Notes: a model not told the origin generated them from the letters alone. 64,000 nt of DNA from Rosa chinensis (GCF_002994745.2 NC_037092.1:18715501-18779500); one strand, 5' to 3'; counted from the first letter of the stretch, positions 47,421 to 60,028 are shown. Numbers and translations: made by a program.

Positions 47421-48175
47421 GATATATGGGTGTTGAAACAAAAAAAAAGCAATAAAAAAAATAAAAGAAGCAACCAGGAAAAAAAAAAAGACAGAAAGTC
47501 TGTGAAAGCCAAAGGCCCACGTCATATTTGCTCACAAGCTTATCAAATACTAGAGTTTGAGTGCAACCCGTACGGGGGAGCTTCCATGATAAAGATTACA
47601 GCTATCTTTTAGTGTTTCAATGCATATCAAATACAAGAGTCTCTCTAAAACTCAATTATACCATCAGTGCATTATATAAAAAGCCAAGAGGGCTGTGCCC
47701 AAAAAAAGGAAGAAAAACAGAAGCAGAAAGAGAAAGAAAGCAAAGGAGACAGAGGAGAAGCCGCAGCGTGTTCCACAGGAATCAAAGGTGGGGAGTACGT
47801 CTGCAACGCTTTATGGTTTTACCATTTTCAAAGCTCCGGTGGCGGTGCCTTACGGTGCCAATACTGTTTTCAGAACTTTGAAACGGCGTGCCTTAGGGTG
47901 CCTATATCATCCTCAAGTTTCGGCAATTTAATAAACCAGAACTGACAGAGGATACTTTGTGGATCACCATCCAGACCTTGCTTCCATATAGGGTCGTGAT
48001 TCAACATAAAAATGATAACAAGAACTCTGTCAACTTCACTTAAACACCACATATAATTACCCCCTGCATTCTTTCAAAACACCATAGCCAAAAAGAGCGA
48101 GTCCCGATCTCCATTCTAAAACGCCTATTCTCAAAATAGCCAGTGGGTAAATAAAAGAAGGCCTCACCCTTGAGT

Positions 48176-49236
48176 TTAAATCCTGGAGTTCTGATACTTG
48201 GCTACAGTATAGTCGCTGTTCTTATCTCCGGCCACCTGTATAGCCAATGACAGAAGTTGTCAAAATGAATCCAATTCTGCAGCAGACTGTAAACTTAATG
48301 CCTACAAACAAGTTGATATCAAAACTAATACTTTAAAGAAGAAGCTTACCTTAGAGAAAAATAAGCTTCGAGAGACCTTTGAGGCTTTGATAATTGCCGC
48401 TTTTCTTTACACCTGCACGTTAAGCTATTTTGTCAGACCAAATACAAGTTATGCTCAGAAAGAAGCTATTCCTGTCCAAAGTTTAAAACCAAAGGTCGAC
48501 AGCTGTGTACTTCTAGGAGCCACAGGTCAAGGTGCACAACATAGAAAAAGTTGAAAGCCTGGCGGTGGAATGGCAAAATAACAGCTTGTAACACTAATTA
48601 AGTGCACGAAACAGAGATGTGTTGAAATGCAAGGCATATGTTAGAGCCAATTTCAACTTATTCCAAGAGATTGCAGCAAGTGTTGATGCAAGAAATTGAA
48701 GCGATGCTGACATGAAAATTAAAGAAGAAAAGTCTCTGGCAATGGCATCCATGTGTAAAGGAGTTTTAACCCAAGTTTTGGTCAATGTCAACAAGGCAAT
48801 CCCAGAAATCCATAAAAGCACAAAGCAATATATAAAACAAAGAATGAGTGCTATGGTGATGTGCAGGCCACGAGATTGATTAATTAAGTTATGCATAAGA
48901 CAAAAGGGCTTAATTAACAAAGTTTCCAACACAATTGTAGAAGATGACAAAGTGCAAAGCAAAAGCAAAAGAAGAAGAAAAAAAATAAATGGTGGCGTTG
49001 CAGACCACCAATTCATGCACAAGACAAAAGCTTAAGCAACATATTCAAAGAAAAAGAGCTTGGCGGTGGTCTTCTAGTCAAGTTTGAAAATTCAATGAAT
49101 GCTTGGCGGTGGTATGCTTTCCAATCAAATTTGTAAGTTCAATTAAGGTGAACAATACAAAAGAACAAGTTTGGTTAGAGTGCAGAAAGCTTACCTCAAT
49201 AACAGCACCCACCCGGTGAGGTTTCCCCTGTAGTAC
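48176..49236 (-). other. Exon-like segments, gene not resolved
   Basis: Three short minus-strand stretches have good borders: 49195-49236 (acceptor ACTGCAG, donor GTAAGC; VLQGKPHRVGAVIE), 48350-48412 (acceptor GTGCAG, donor GTAAGC) and 48176-48235 (acceptor ATACAG, then VAGDKNSDYTVAKYQNSRI and TAA). Their phases do not chain into one clear protein, and I recognise no family. They could be part of a small gene, untranslated exons or relics. Confidence 0.3.
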
Positions 49237-49259
49237 CTGCAGTAAAGGAAAATGAGTTA

Positions 49260-50039
49260 ATTACAGGGACTTAGCGGTGGAATCAAAGAATGCCCTCTTC
49301 AAAATAGGCTCATATACGCACCGGAAGACCCTTGCCTTGTTCGAACTCACAAAGCCAGAAAACAACATTCAAAGCCCAGAGTCGCCGATGAAGAAGACCA
49401 AGAAGAAGGTTTCATTTTTGTTGTACACAAATCAAACGAAGGAGTGAATTAAAGAGTGAAATCTCACCCAATTTGTGTACAGAAATCTCAATTGCAGGCC
49501 CGTGAAATCCTTTTGGGCAAGAATATGGTTGCGACTCCGTCCTCAATACCATCTCTAAATCGATTTCGGTCTCCAAACCCATCTATGATTCGACTTGGCA
49601 AAAATGATATGCCAAGCTCGTGTTCACCTTGGTTCTGGGGCAGTGGAAATTGAAAGAAGGCACGCGTGAGGAATGCAGCTGGGTGCCCTTTATCAGTTTT
49701 GGGCCTCCAAGAAAGTTTGGACCTCTGAGAAGCCTTTTTGATGCCTAAAATAAAACTTGATGCATGTACCCGAATTCTACGAGAAATTTGGGACTCAGAG
49801 TTCACTCGATACACCGAAGGTTCCTGTATTAAATTTGGGGGCCGTGAAAGCTTCATGGATTGAGAAATATGACTCGCGAGGATACAAAAGAAGCCCATGT
49901 CCAAATTTGGGCCCATTTGAAGAATTCGGCAAAGCATGACGCTACGGGTGTCCATTGCAAAACACCTGGGCTTTGGATTTCGTTAAAAAAATACTGCGAA
50001 ACCTAAAAAATATCCTTTTGGTACAAAACCAAGAAAAAT
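49260..50039. other. No supported feature
   Basis: A 155-codon minus-strand frame (49488-49955) has no motif and no clear start context. Nothing else was recognised. Confidence 0.35.
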
Positions 50040-50530
50040 CCCATTTAAATCCCAAAATCTATGAACTACAATGGTTTGATCCCTTCACAGGGTATGTAGG
50101 CAATCTAGCAAGCCACTAGATACAACCACAAATTCAAATCGAATCCCTGACTCCACCAGTCAAATTCAACCAATCCGAATCTCTGACTCTACCAGTCAAA
50201 TTCACCCAAACACCAGAAAAATCAAATCATTCCCAAATTGCCCAAAAGCAAATTCAAGGGCTCCAAACCTCACAAATATCTCAAACACAAATCCAAAAAT
50301 AAATGGGTCATCTACCCATTTAAATCCCAAATGCTGGAACTACATGTGGTTTGATCCCGCAAGGGTATGTAGGCAATCTGGAATCAAATAATCTAGATGC
50401 AACCGCATCCTAAACACTATTCCTATTCCAAAAATCCAAGCCCTCCAATGGGTCATTCACTCATTGGAACTTTTGAACTACGAGTGGCTTGATCCCTTCC
50501 CGGGTACGTAGGCAACCCATTCCAAAATTT
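50040..50530. repeat. Three diverged copies of a roughly 100-bp motif
   Basis: Copies near 50040, 50315 and 50455 share the pattern gaactac..tgg.ttgatccc followed by ggta.gtaggcaa and a variable spacer. The pattern looks like part of an old LTR element, but no partner LTR was found. An unassigned flank follows to 50766. Confidence 0.55.
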
Positions 50531-50766
50531 GGGTGCAGCTGCAAAAACAAACAAACACACATTGGTTTCTTTATAAATGGAATCAAAGTGTGTTCCCTTG
50601 TAACAAGGGATTGTAATTAAGAGACACATTTTGTCTTGAATGGGTCGAACCCGAAATAATTAAAACTCTATTCTATTAATGAATACGAGTGAAATTACGT
50701 TGGGTGACATTTTACACTTTGTGCACTTTTTTAACTCAACAATGGGAGAAGCTCTAATCTAATCAA

Positions 50767-51075
50767 TGGTTGTGAGACCAAGTTTTTGATTATATTTTGG
50801 CAAATCAACCATTAGACATTTAGGTATGCATGAGTAGATTACTTCTCAAAATTTTCTTCCAAATTGCTAATCGTTAAGGTACCGAGCCAGATTAAATCAG
50901 TGGATGAATCAAATATGTCAAACCTGAATCTTTTATATTTATAAATGATGATTATGAATGTCTTAACAATTTTCAATTTGGTTGAAATTTTACAGAAATG
51001 ATCTACTCACGAATATCTAAATATCTAGTGGTTGATTTACCAAAATGTGATCGAAAAGTGGGTCTCACAACTGTT
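50767..51075. mobile_element. Fold-back MITE, copy 3 (diverged)
   Basis: Ends tggttgtgagacc and gggtctcacaactg are inverted. The arms keep the family words: attgctaatcgttaaggtac on the left; aatgtcttaacaattttcaa and ttgaaattttacagaaatga on the right. It is more diverged than the copies at 19263 and 36005. Confidence 0.6.
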
Positions 51076-51662
51076 GATTAAAAAGTTGGATTAAATTCAG
51101 TTTACTCCCCTGAACTTTAGACCTAAAATCAGATTGGTCTCTCTTTCTGAAAATAGATTATGATGGTCCCTATACTCTCAAATGATATCATCCGAGTCCA
51201 AAATATGAATTTAGCTCGAAACATGACGTCAGTTGCTGAGTTGGACCCGACATGGGGGCCCACTTTTCAGTTTTTCATCCCACAAGAAGGGCAAAATGGA
51301 CATTTTCACAATAAAATGATTTAAAAAGAAGAAGAAGAAGAAGAAGAAGATGTCTTCGTTTTCTTCTGAACCTTCATTGCCCTTTCCTCCTCCTTCTCCT
51401 CCTTCTTCCAAACCCATCAAAAACCAACCATCGTCAAAGAAGTCCTATCAATTCCCATAACTGTATTACTCAATTTCCACATCTAAACACAACATTAATA
51501 TCATATTACAAAGAAAAGCAAATGTCACAAAGTGATCACCTGCCTAGTAGCATTACAAACCCATAATCACAATCCATATAAGCTCCAATGCACATCTTCA
51601 AACACAAATTGAAGTTCGAAACCCATAATCACAATTCACAACATCTTCCACTGTACCCCAAC

Positions 51663-52248
51663 CAGCAATTCGAGGATCATATGCTGCTTTCCTAAAATTC
51701 TCACAAATTTGAGGCAGCGATAATCCACTAGAGAATCGACTCTTTAACTGATCAGCTATCTGGAAAACGAAAAATCACAGCTCTTTCAAATTCAACACCA
51801 AACACTGTAAATACACAAAATCAAAAGCAAAATGTGAGAATGGATCAAAACCTCGCCGCGCAATGTCATGGTCAAGACACTTCCTTTCTTGACCCGCTCC
51901 CAAGGATAAGTAATGAGCATCCGAAGCTTGTCCACGAAGCTCTTCCAGAGGCTCACCTCTTGAAACTGAAACTCACTGCTCGGATAGTTTTTGTCTGTCG
52001 TAGCTTTGCACTTTCGGCATCAATTTTAGCCTCGAGGGCTGAAATGCTGCCATTTTCGATCAATTCGTCTGGTTTGGTCACAAACGATGCGTGTCAAAGG
52101 CGTGGACGGAGAGGCGGCGGCGGAGAAAGAGAGGAGGAGGAGAGTGAGAGAAGACAGAGGAATTGCTTAAGGGGTTCTTGGAAGACGGAGGTGTCGGTGA
52201 AGGGGGTGGCGGACATGGAGGTGTCGGGGGAGACGACGTCGTTGCCAT
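51663..52248 (-). pseudogene. SPPA: Captured SPPA (chloroplast protease IV) fragment
   Basis: The start (ATG at 52248) gives a Ser/Pro-rich transit-peptide-like stretch MATTSSPPTPPCPP to RRLSVHAFDT. After a frameshift, KPDELIENGSISALEAKIDA reads on, and after another YPSSEFQFQEVSLWKSFVDK, LRMLITYPWERVKKGSVLTM and TLRGE up to a donor (51852). Exon 51663-51759 encodes IADQLKSRFSSGLSLPQICE and NFRKAAYDPRIAG. These match the N-terminal part of plant SPPA, a light-induced thylakoid signal-peptide peptidase. The catalytic Lys and Ser domains are absent, so this is a broken capture. Confidence 0.8.
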
Positions 52249-52454
52249 CAGAAGAATAGATGGTCTGGATCTTTTCCGGTTTGACTCAGAGCTAGTGAGG
52301 AAGTTGTTGATGACCCGACATAAGCGGGTGCTCTGGAGCTGGATCTGGGATTGGCTGTTGGTGCGGATGCCTAGAGGTCGCTTGGAAGCTCTATTTGCTT
52401 CCATTGCCGCTTCACAGAGGGAGAAACAGAGAGAGAGCAGATCGGGGAGAGAGA

Positions 52455-52458
<4 letters not shown>

Positions 52459-52521
<63 letters not shown>
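52459..52521. repeat. (GA)n microsatellite, about 63 bp
   Basis: A GA run that lies upstream of the captured SPPA start on the minus strand, probably from the source gene's leader. Confidence 0.95.
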
Positions 52522-52530
<9 letters not shown>

Positions 52531-52770
52531 TTAAAAAAAGAGAGAAAAAATTAGAAAAATTTGAAATGTCCATTTTGCCCTCATTGTGGGCCCCCATGTC
52601 TGCTCCAACTCAGCAGCTGACGTCATGTTTCGAGCCAAATTCAAATTTTGGACTTGGGTGATGTCAATTAAGAGTATAGAGACCATCATAATCGATTTTC
52701 AGAAAGAGGGACCAATCTGATTTTAGGCCTAAAGTTCAGGGGAGTAAACTGAATTTAATCTTAAAAAGTT

Positions 52771-53167
52771 CTCATGAAATTCTTATTCTAGTGGTTCTCA
52801 TTAGATCCCCACCTTATATATATTTTTGTGTGTGAACAAATCAATCACTTTTTTTTTCCTCCTACTTTTTATTTCAACCGCGTTAATTACTTTTTAGAGT
52901 CCATGTGTAAAATCCCTCTAGCAAGCAGCAACCCAAGGTTGATTGAAAATATACCCAATGCGGGTTGCTGGGGCCATGGATACATGTACGTTAAATACAT
53001 GTACGTTAAGGCAAGATATATGTACGTAGAAATCTCTATCCAATAGTAGAAGTTACCTTTTAGTCTAATTTAGCTAAAGTTGTGAAATATAGCTATTAAT
53101 TTAATAATGTTGGTCCAGCAATGGTAACTACTAGAAATTTTGCCCGCGCTTTGCTGCGGGATTCACC
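52771..53167. other. Spacer between two MULEs
   Basis: Short and AT-rich. The stretch gaaattttgcccgcgctttg near 53134 has an unusual GC-rich word but no partner was found. No gene. Confidence 0.35.
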
Positions 53168-53367
53168 GTTATCAATAAGTAATGAATTAGAAGTATATAT
53201 ATGTAATGGGAAATAGAAATTATTACACATGATTGGAATAACTGAAGATTATTCATCTAGTAATTGTTTTTATACCGTTATCAATGAATTAGAAGTATGT
53301 AATGGGAAATAGAAATTATTACATCTGATTGGAATAACTGAAGTTTATTCATCTAGTAATTGTTTTT
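53168..53367. repeat. Tandem duplication of about 100 bp
   Basis: Two copies from about 53168 and 53274 share gtaatgggaaatagaaatta and ctgaag.ttattcatctagt. The autonomous MULE inserted at the end of the second copy. Confidence 0.85.
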
Positions 53368-53368
53368 A

Positions 53369-55305
53369 GGAAAAAATTCTGTTTACTACCCTGTACTTTT
53401 AGGGGTTCGTCAGTTTAGTCCCTGCACTTCTAATTTAATCAGAAAAGTCCTCAAACTCTCCAATTTGATCAAATCGAGCCATTTCCTCACAATTCCGTCA
53501 ATTTTCACTGTTTAGGTTGCTGACGTGGAACATTGCCGTCTGATATGTCAGATTTGTGGGACCTTCCCACGTGCAAAATTCCCAAAGTACCCCTCTCATA
53601 TATCTCCCTTCCTTTCCCACTCGAGTAGCCTAATTCCTCAGAACGCCGTTTTCAATCGCTGAAGAACCCAAAATTAGAACCCTAATAGAAACCGTCATCC
53701 CAAATTAGGACACCGTAATAGGGGTTCTGTGAAGCGCAAATTTGATTCCCGTTTCCAATCTCGCAGCGAAGAACCCTAGAATCCTAAATCTCTCAAACTC
53801 AGAAGCACGAAACCGGGAAACCCAAAGCTGAATCCTCTTCCATTTGAGTCGAAGTTTCGAATCGAAGCTTCGATTGAAGACGTGGCCACATGGTAGGCAA
53901 CGACCTTGACCTATGGATTCCAAGGGGAGCCGATATCGAAGCAGATGAGGTTCCCGATTATGGTGAGTTCTTTTTTAGGGTTTCAAAGCTTCACGGGTTT
54001 ATGTGAACGGGGGGAAGGTATTTAAGCTTTCACGAGTTCGGGATCTACGGTTTCCATAAAAATTTGGGTTATGGGTAAGGTTTTTCGATTTTGGGTTTAG
54101 GGCTTTGAAAATATAGCTCAGGTGTTTCCTTGTTTATATGGTTTCATGCTTTTGAAATTGCTGAACTGTATGTGCTCTCAGTTGGGGACAGATAAATAAA
54201 TAAGTTTGGCGCCATGTACAAGGTGGTAGTAAAGAAATAGGGTTGGTCTGCCATGTGCTTTCAAATTTGACATTACTTTCTGTGTTGTGGTCCTAATGGG
54301 ACCTAATATGCAAAGGAGGATGACTGTTTTGGCTTTATTCTGTTAACTTTGGTTGTTGTAGAGTTTATGGCGATACAATGGTTGGTTAGCTTGTGTTTCT
54401 TTTTTTTTTTTTCTTTTTTTTTTTTTCTGTAAAGGGACCTTTGCAGAGGAAATTGGTTGTTGTAGACTTTATGGTGATTACGTTGTAGACTTTTATGGTG
54501 CTTACTAGTTGGTGTAATGCTTTTGTAAAGGGATGTTTGAAGCTAAATTGTTTTGCTCCTTGACTTTTTTGCAGGGCAGCCGGATTATTTTACAATAAAG
54601 GTGTTTCATGGGAGCTGTATAAGGGATAACAAGTATGTGGGAGGAAATGTGAATTTTTTTGACTATGTGGATAAGGACAAGATGTCCCTCGTAGAGATAG
54701 ACAATATGGTGAGGCAATTGGATCCAACATATGAAGGGCAGAGAATAGATTATTGGTATAGGATTGGTTCCGAGGATGAAGCATTGACGAAGCTAAGTAC
54801 TGATTTGGATGCCATAACAATGTGTTGCTGTGTACCTTCAATTAGGTTGGTGTTACTGTATTTAGATCATATAGAGCTACATGGTGTGTATGGGGACAGC
54901 TTGGATGAAGTGTATGAAATAGAGGACATCTTTTTTAGCCAAGCAAAATCTGGTGGGGTAGTTATAGAGGAACTGCCAGATAGCCCAAGAAAAATAGCAA
55001 AGAGAAACGCTGGGATAGTTATAAGAGAAGTCCAGGATATTGTGCCATTTCAACAGATGAAGGCTGCTAGTATTGGTCCAAATGACAAGGGTAAAGAAAA
55101 GGTTGATGAAAGGAGCAACCAAAACTCTAGCGGTATCGACTTTGATGATCTGCACGATATAGACATCCTAGATTTCATGCAAAGTTATGGTGGACAAGGG
55201 TTTGAAGATAATGAAGAGGATGAAGAAGATGATGGATCTGATGGGAATAATGATGATGATTACAACCCTGAGGTGGATGATGAAGATTATGACCCTTATG
55301 GTATA

Positions 55306-55336
<31 letters not shown>

Positions 55337-58300
55337 TAGAGGGTATGGAAGGAAGTCAAGGAGCAGATGGTGGAAAGCAAACTGAAGATGGTGTAGGAAC
55401 AAGCAGTCAAGGATCTGTATTGGGGAGCATAGATGCATATGCTGATTTGGAGGACAATGAGGACATGTTTGCTAATGTGGATTCGGATGAAGAGAGAATG
55501 GGACCTGCCGTAAACTCTGATGGGGAGCCTGAAGATGAATTCCCAGAATTTAACCCGAACACAGACATGAAGAAACCTGAGTTCTGCAAAGGGATGATAT
55601 TTGCTAATGTAAGGATATTAAGAGCTGCATTGAGGGAGAAAGCAATTCAAGGTGGCTGGGAATACGTGTACCTCAAAAATGACAAGCAAAGATTAAGAGT
55701 GATATGCAAGGAGGATGACTGCCCCTTCGAGCTTTATGCATCAAAAATGCAACATGAGAACACACTAATGATCAAGACATATGAAAGTGAGCACAAGTGC
55801 ACAAGAAAGTGGAACAACACAATGGTAAGGTCTAGATACTTGACTGCAAAATTCAAGGACAAGATTCAGCTTAATGAAAACTGGAACACAGGTGAATATA
55901 TACTTGTTTTTGAATTTGAATTGTAATGGTTCAATTGTGTACCAAACTTACTTCAATTATGTTTGGTGTGTTTGATATGCAGGTTCTCTTGCCCAAACCA
56001 TGTCTACGAAGATCAAGGCAAGGGTATCAAAGCAAATGGCCTATCGGGCTAAAAGGGCAGCTTTGTTGGAATTGGAGGGCTCTATTAGGGAACAATTTGC
56101 AAGGCTGGCAGACTATGGCAAAGAGCTGCAGCGGGTTGACCCAGCAACCACGATAGATATCAAGTGTGATTTCCCACACTCAAGCAGCCAGCCCATTTTC
56201 AAGAGAATGTACATATGTCTGGGGGCCCTTAAGAATGGATTCAAGGCAGGTTGTAGGGCTGTTATAGGATTAGATGGTGCTCATCTAAAGAGTGCTTTTG
56301 GAGGGCAACTCTTGACAACCGTTGGGATCGATGCCAACAACACCACATGGGTCATAGCATATGCAATGGTGGAGAATGAGACTAAAGATTCGTGGATTTG
56401 GTTTCTGCAGTTATTGGGAAAAGATTTGGATATCAATGATGGTGGAGCCGGGTGGACATTTATAAGTGACAAACAGAAGGGATTGATGCCTGCTTTTGAT
56501 GACGTGGTCCCCTTAGCACATATCAGATTCTGTGCGAGACATATGTGGACTAACTTCACAAAGTTATTTCCGGGGAAACAGATGAAGGACCAGATGTGGA
56601 AGTGTGCTAAAGCAACCACAATTCCTTTCTATTTAAAAGAAATGGAAGATATGAAACAGTTGAATGAGAAGGCATATGATTGGATGAAAGGTATATGTAG
56701 TTTTGGCTTCTTATTTGTATTCAGCTTATGTATGCATGAATGTTTATTGACACAATGACTTGCTAACTGTTTTGCAGAACCTGAAAGGCCCCCAAAACAT
56801 TGGTGCAGGGCTTTCTTTAACACTGCACAGCAGTGTGACATTCTAATCAATAACTTGTGCGAGAGTTTTAATGGATGGATAAGAGACGCTAGGGGTAAGC
56901 CACCTCTATCCATGTTTGAAGAAATCCGAGTGAAGCTAATGACAAGGATTCAGCTTAGAAGGGCAAAAATGCAAGCTTACCATGGTAACATTTGCCCCAA
57001 AGCAAGGAAAACACTTGAAAAGAATAAGTTGAAGGCCGCTACAAACTGTATTTCTACCTTCAATGGAGGTCACCAAGCTGAAGTTGAGAACTTTGGTGGC
57101 TCTAAGAATACTGTGGACCTGAATCTAAGGACATGCTCTTGTCGAAGGTGGGACTTGTCGGGAATTCCTTGCAAACATGCAGTCTCGGCTATTTTCCAGA
57201 AGAGGGAGGACCCGGATGATTACGTTGCTGAATGCTACCTCAAGAAGACCTATATGGCAATATACAGCAACCTCATAATGCCTGTTAATGGTATGGATCT
57301 TTGGTTAAGAGGTGAAGGACCAGCAATGTTACCTCCCCAATATACAAGACAGCCGGGACGACCAAAAACTGTGAGGATTAAAGACTCTTCAGAGAAAGCT
57401 AAGGGATCTGGTACTAAACTAGGAAGAGTACAGAAATCACTCAAGTGTGGCAATTGTGGGGTCCTAGGTCACAATATGAAGACATGCCATCGACATCTGC
57501 CACCAAAGGAGAAAAGTTCTGCCCTTAATAAAAGGAGGAAGCTAAACAACGGGGAGGGTTCTGAAACTCAGGTAATTGTATAACCTAAATGTTGTTTTCG
57601 ATGATTTTTAAGTGTGAGATTGTGCAAACCCTTATTGTTACTTTCAGCAGATCAAGAAGGGGAAAAAAACAACCTTGACAAAGAATGAATTGAGGAAGAA
57701 AGCCAAAGAAACAGCCGAGTATCAAAGGGTATGATTAGCTCATTTTTTTCACTGTGTTTGTGTGTACTCGACTCATTTTAGCTTAACTCAATTTCTTGCA
57801 ATGAATTACCACATGTGTAGAAGAAGATGGCTTCCATGAAGGCCTCAAGAGCAGCAAGAACCAAATCTGCTCCAATCGGCTCAAGGAGTGTACCACCACC
57901 AACTGCCAGTTCAAGGCCTGTACAAAGTTCTCAAGCATCCAGCACCAAGGCTGCAAACCCAACTAGAACCTCGCAAAGAATTAGACAAAACTCAGGTACA
58001 GGAGGTGGGAAATAGTTGAACTCCAATTTCACATTAGCAAGCCCTGCAATTCTATTTTGTAAACCCTTTTCGTGCAATCTGTTGGTATTTGCAAACTCAT
58101 GACATTTTTTTTGTTAGATATGGTGTTTAATTGAACAGATTATTGGGATATATTGTTGTAAGGCTCTATGTTTTTTTGCTTTTGTCAAGTTAGAGCTGCA
58201 TTGTAGTGTTGTGTTCATGGGTTTGCTATTAGATGAAATTGGATGGAGGACTTGGATGTATCTTTTGGTTATTATGAACATCAGTGGATGCATTTGAATC

Positions 58301-58661
58301 TATGAATCTATGAATTTATGTTTTTTTTTTTTTTTTTTCTTTTGGATGCCAAAATTTATGTTGTTATGACTTTATGTTATGAACCCGTGCTTTGGTCAGT
58401 TGGTTCTATTTGATGAAGGGGTGGAGATATATGAGAGGGGTACTTTGGGAATTTTGCACGTGGGAAGGTCCCACAAATCTGACATATCAGACGGCAATGT
58501 TCCACGTCAGCAACCTAAACAGTGAAAATTGACGGAATTGTGAGGAAATGGCTCGATTTGATCAAATTGGAGAGTTTGAGGACTTTTCTGATTAAATTAG
58601 AAGTGCAGGGACTAAACTGACGAACCCCTAAAAGTACAGGGTAGTAAACAGAATTTTTTCC
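53369..58661 (+). mobile_element. Autonomous MuDR-like MULE, 5,293 bp, apparently intact
   Basis: Near-identical TIRs of about 230 bp (left from ggaaaaaattctgtttacta) are flanked by a perfect 9-bp duplication TTGTTTTTA at 53360-53368 and 58662-58670. The interior encodes a full six-exon MURA-type transposase. High TIR identity and an unbroken gene suggest recent activity. No second (MURB-like) gene was seen. Confidence 0.95.
53890..58015 (+). CDS. mudrA: MURA-type transposase, six exons, 1,055 aa
   Basis: Exons 53890-53962, 54575-55891, 55983-56690, 56778-57571, 57648-57728 and 57821-58015 total 3,168 nt with GT-AG borders and no internal stop. The start MVGNDLDLWIPRG is chosen because its donor joins exon 2 in frame. 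Order: N-terminal PB1-like region (QPDYFTIKVFHG); a long acidic stretch (about 210-280); the MuDR N-terminal zinc-binding region (CKEDDCPFELYAS...EHKC); the MULE DDE core with D561 (GLDGAHLKSAFGG), D626 (ISDKQKGL) and E728 (NNLCESFNGW); a SWIM finger (CSCRRWDLSGIPCKH); a CCHC knuckle (CGNCGVLGHNMKTC); and a basic C-terminus. It would cut and join MULE ends in the nucleus. All catalytic residues are present. Confidence 0.9.
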
Positions 58662-58670
58662 TTGTTTTTA

Positions 58671-59230
58671 TATCGTTGAAGACTAATTGTTTTCGTCAAA
58701 ACGTATAGATGTGGTTTGATTTGAACTTTTTGACTCTGGTGGAGAAATTTGGCTTGGTGTGTGAGAAGTTTTTGATGGATGTTGGCTTGAATACAGTTCG
58801 CTGATGAAAAAGTAATTGTCCCTTCAGAAACAACTTTAACTCGATTGCTAGATGTGGCTTGAACACAGTCCAACTGTTTGTCCAGAAAAACAATTTCACT
58901 GTAATTTGACAGAAAATTAACTGAATCAATGAAACTGGAGAAGGCATTAGTACTGTTATCATTAGAGGTTCATGCAAAATGAGAATAAAGTTGAACATAA
59001 TATGATTATAGATAGCAAATATGATAATGAATGTTGATACGCGAAATATGGTTCATTTTTCAAGTTCAGTGCTTGAATTCAAAGGAAAAAAAAAAAGTGT
59101 AGTGAATTGAGTATATACAGTGAGAAAAGAATGAAGCTTGAAAGGAATAAACTAAATTAACTAATTCAAGAATATGAGATTGTTTAGTAGAATGTAGCAG
59201 ACAAATAGCACGCCTGCAGATTTTGGAGCT
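58671..59230. other. Intergenic, no supported feature
   Basis: Two overlapping minus-strand frames (58628-58998) lack motifs and a clear start. Nothing else was recognised. Confidence 0.35.
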
Positions 59231-60028
59231 ATGATGCTATGGTGTTCCAAGCTTGACAATTCTACATATTTTGGAGCTATATATGATGTTCCAAGGACCA
59301 CACCTGCAGATCAAGATCAAAGGAAGGAATAAGAGATCAAGAGTAACTAAACTAAAACAGATTTAGTCATTATAGCAAGATTTTCTTTATGTCTCTTCTG
59401 ATATGTTTTTACCTGAATGATATATATTAATTCTTGTTTGCTTTGTACTTCTCCATATGTAGATTATAATATTTATACAATCAAACTACGTAATAGAAAT
59501 AACTGTATCAAACTAACGAACGATGCATTAAGATGTCAATGTCTAGTAATGAATGTGTTGAATGGAATCAGGAGGGGAATTAAGTCTATCCATATAACAT
59601 ACCTTTTCATACTGTCAAGCCAGTCACCATGATGCTATGGTGTTCCAAGCTTGACAATTCTACATATTTTGGAGCTATATATGATGTTCCAAGGACCACA
59701 CCTGCAGATCAAGATCAAAGGAAGGAATAAGAGATCAAGAGTAACTAAACTAAAACAGATTTAGTCATTATAGCAAGATTTTCTTTATGTCTCTTCTGAT
59801 ATTGTTTGACGTGAATGATATATATATTAATTCTTGTTTGCTTTGTACTTCTCCATCTGTAGATTATAATATTCATACAATCAAACTACGTAATAGAAAT
59901 AAATGTATCAAACTAACGAATGATGCATTAAGATGTCAATGTCTAGTAATGAATGTGTTGAATGGAATCAGGAGGGGAATTAAGTCTATCCATATAACAT
60001 ACCTTTTCATACTATCAAGCCAGTCCTG
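59231..60028. repeat. Tandem duplication, 398-bp unit
   Basis: Copy 1 (59231-59628) and copy 2 (59629-60028) start with atgatgctatggtgttccaa and end with actgtcaagccagtc or a close variant. Differences are few, so the duplication is fairly recent. No protein motif was seen in either copy. Confidence 0.92.

Larger units (their letters stand above)
51088..52761. mobile_element. Pack-MULE carrying an SPPA fragment, 1,674 bp
   Basis: Long TIRs (about 170 bp) begin ggattaaattcagtttactc on the left and, reverse-complemented, agattaaattcagtttactc on the right. A perfect 9-bp duplication TAAAAAGTT lies at 51079-51087 and 52762-52770. Between the TIRs is a minus-strand piece of a host gene, preceded by a GA repeat. 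The first 30 bp of the TIR match those of the intact MuDR-like element at 53369. Confidence 0.93.

Noticed and set aside
49488..49955. 155-codon minus-strand frame
   Set aside because: No recognisable domain, weak start context and no splice links to neighbours.
55168..55438. His- and Ile-rich minus-strand frames opposite the transposase gene
   Set aside because: They are the complement of the GAT-repeat acidic stretch of the MURA transposase.
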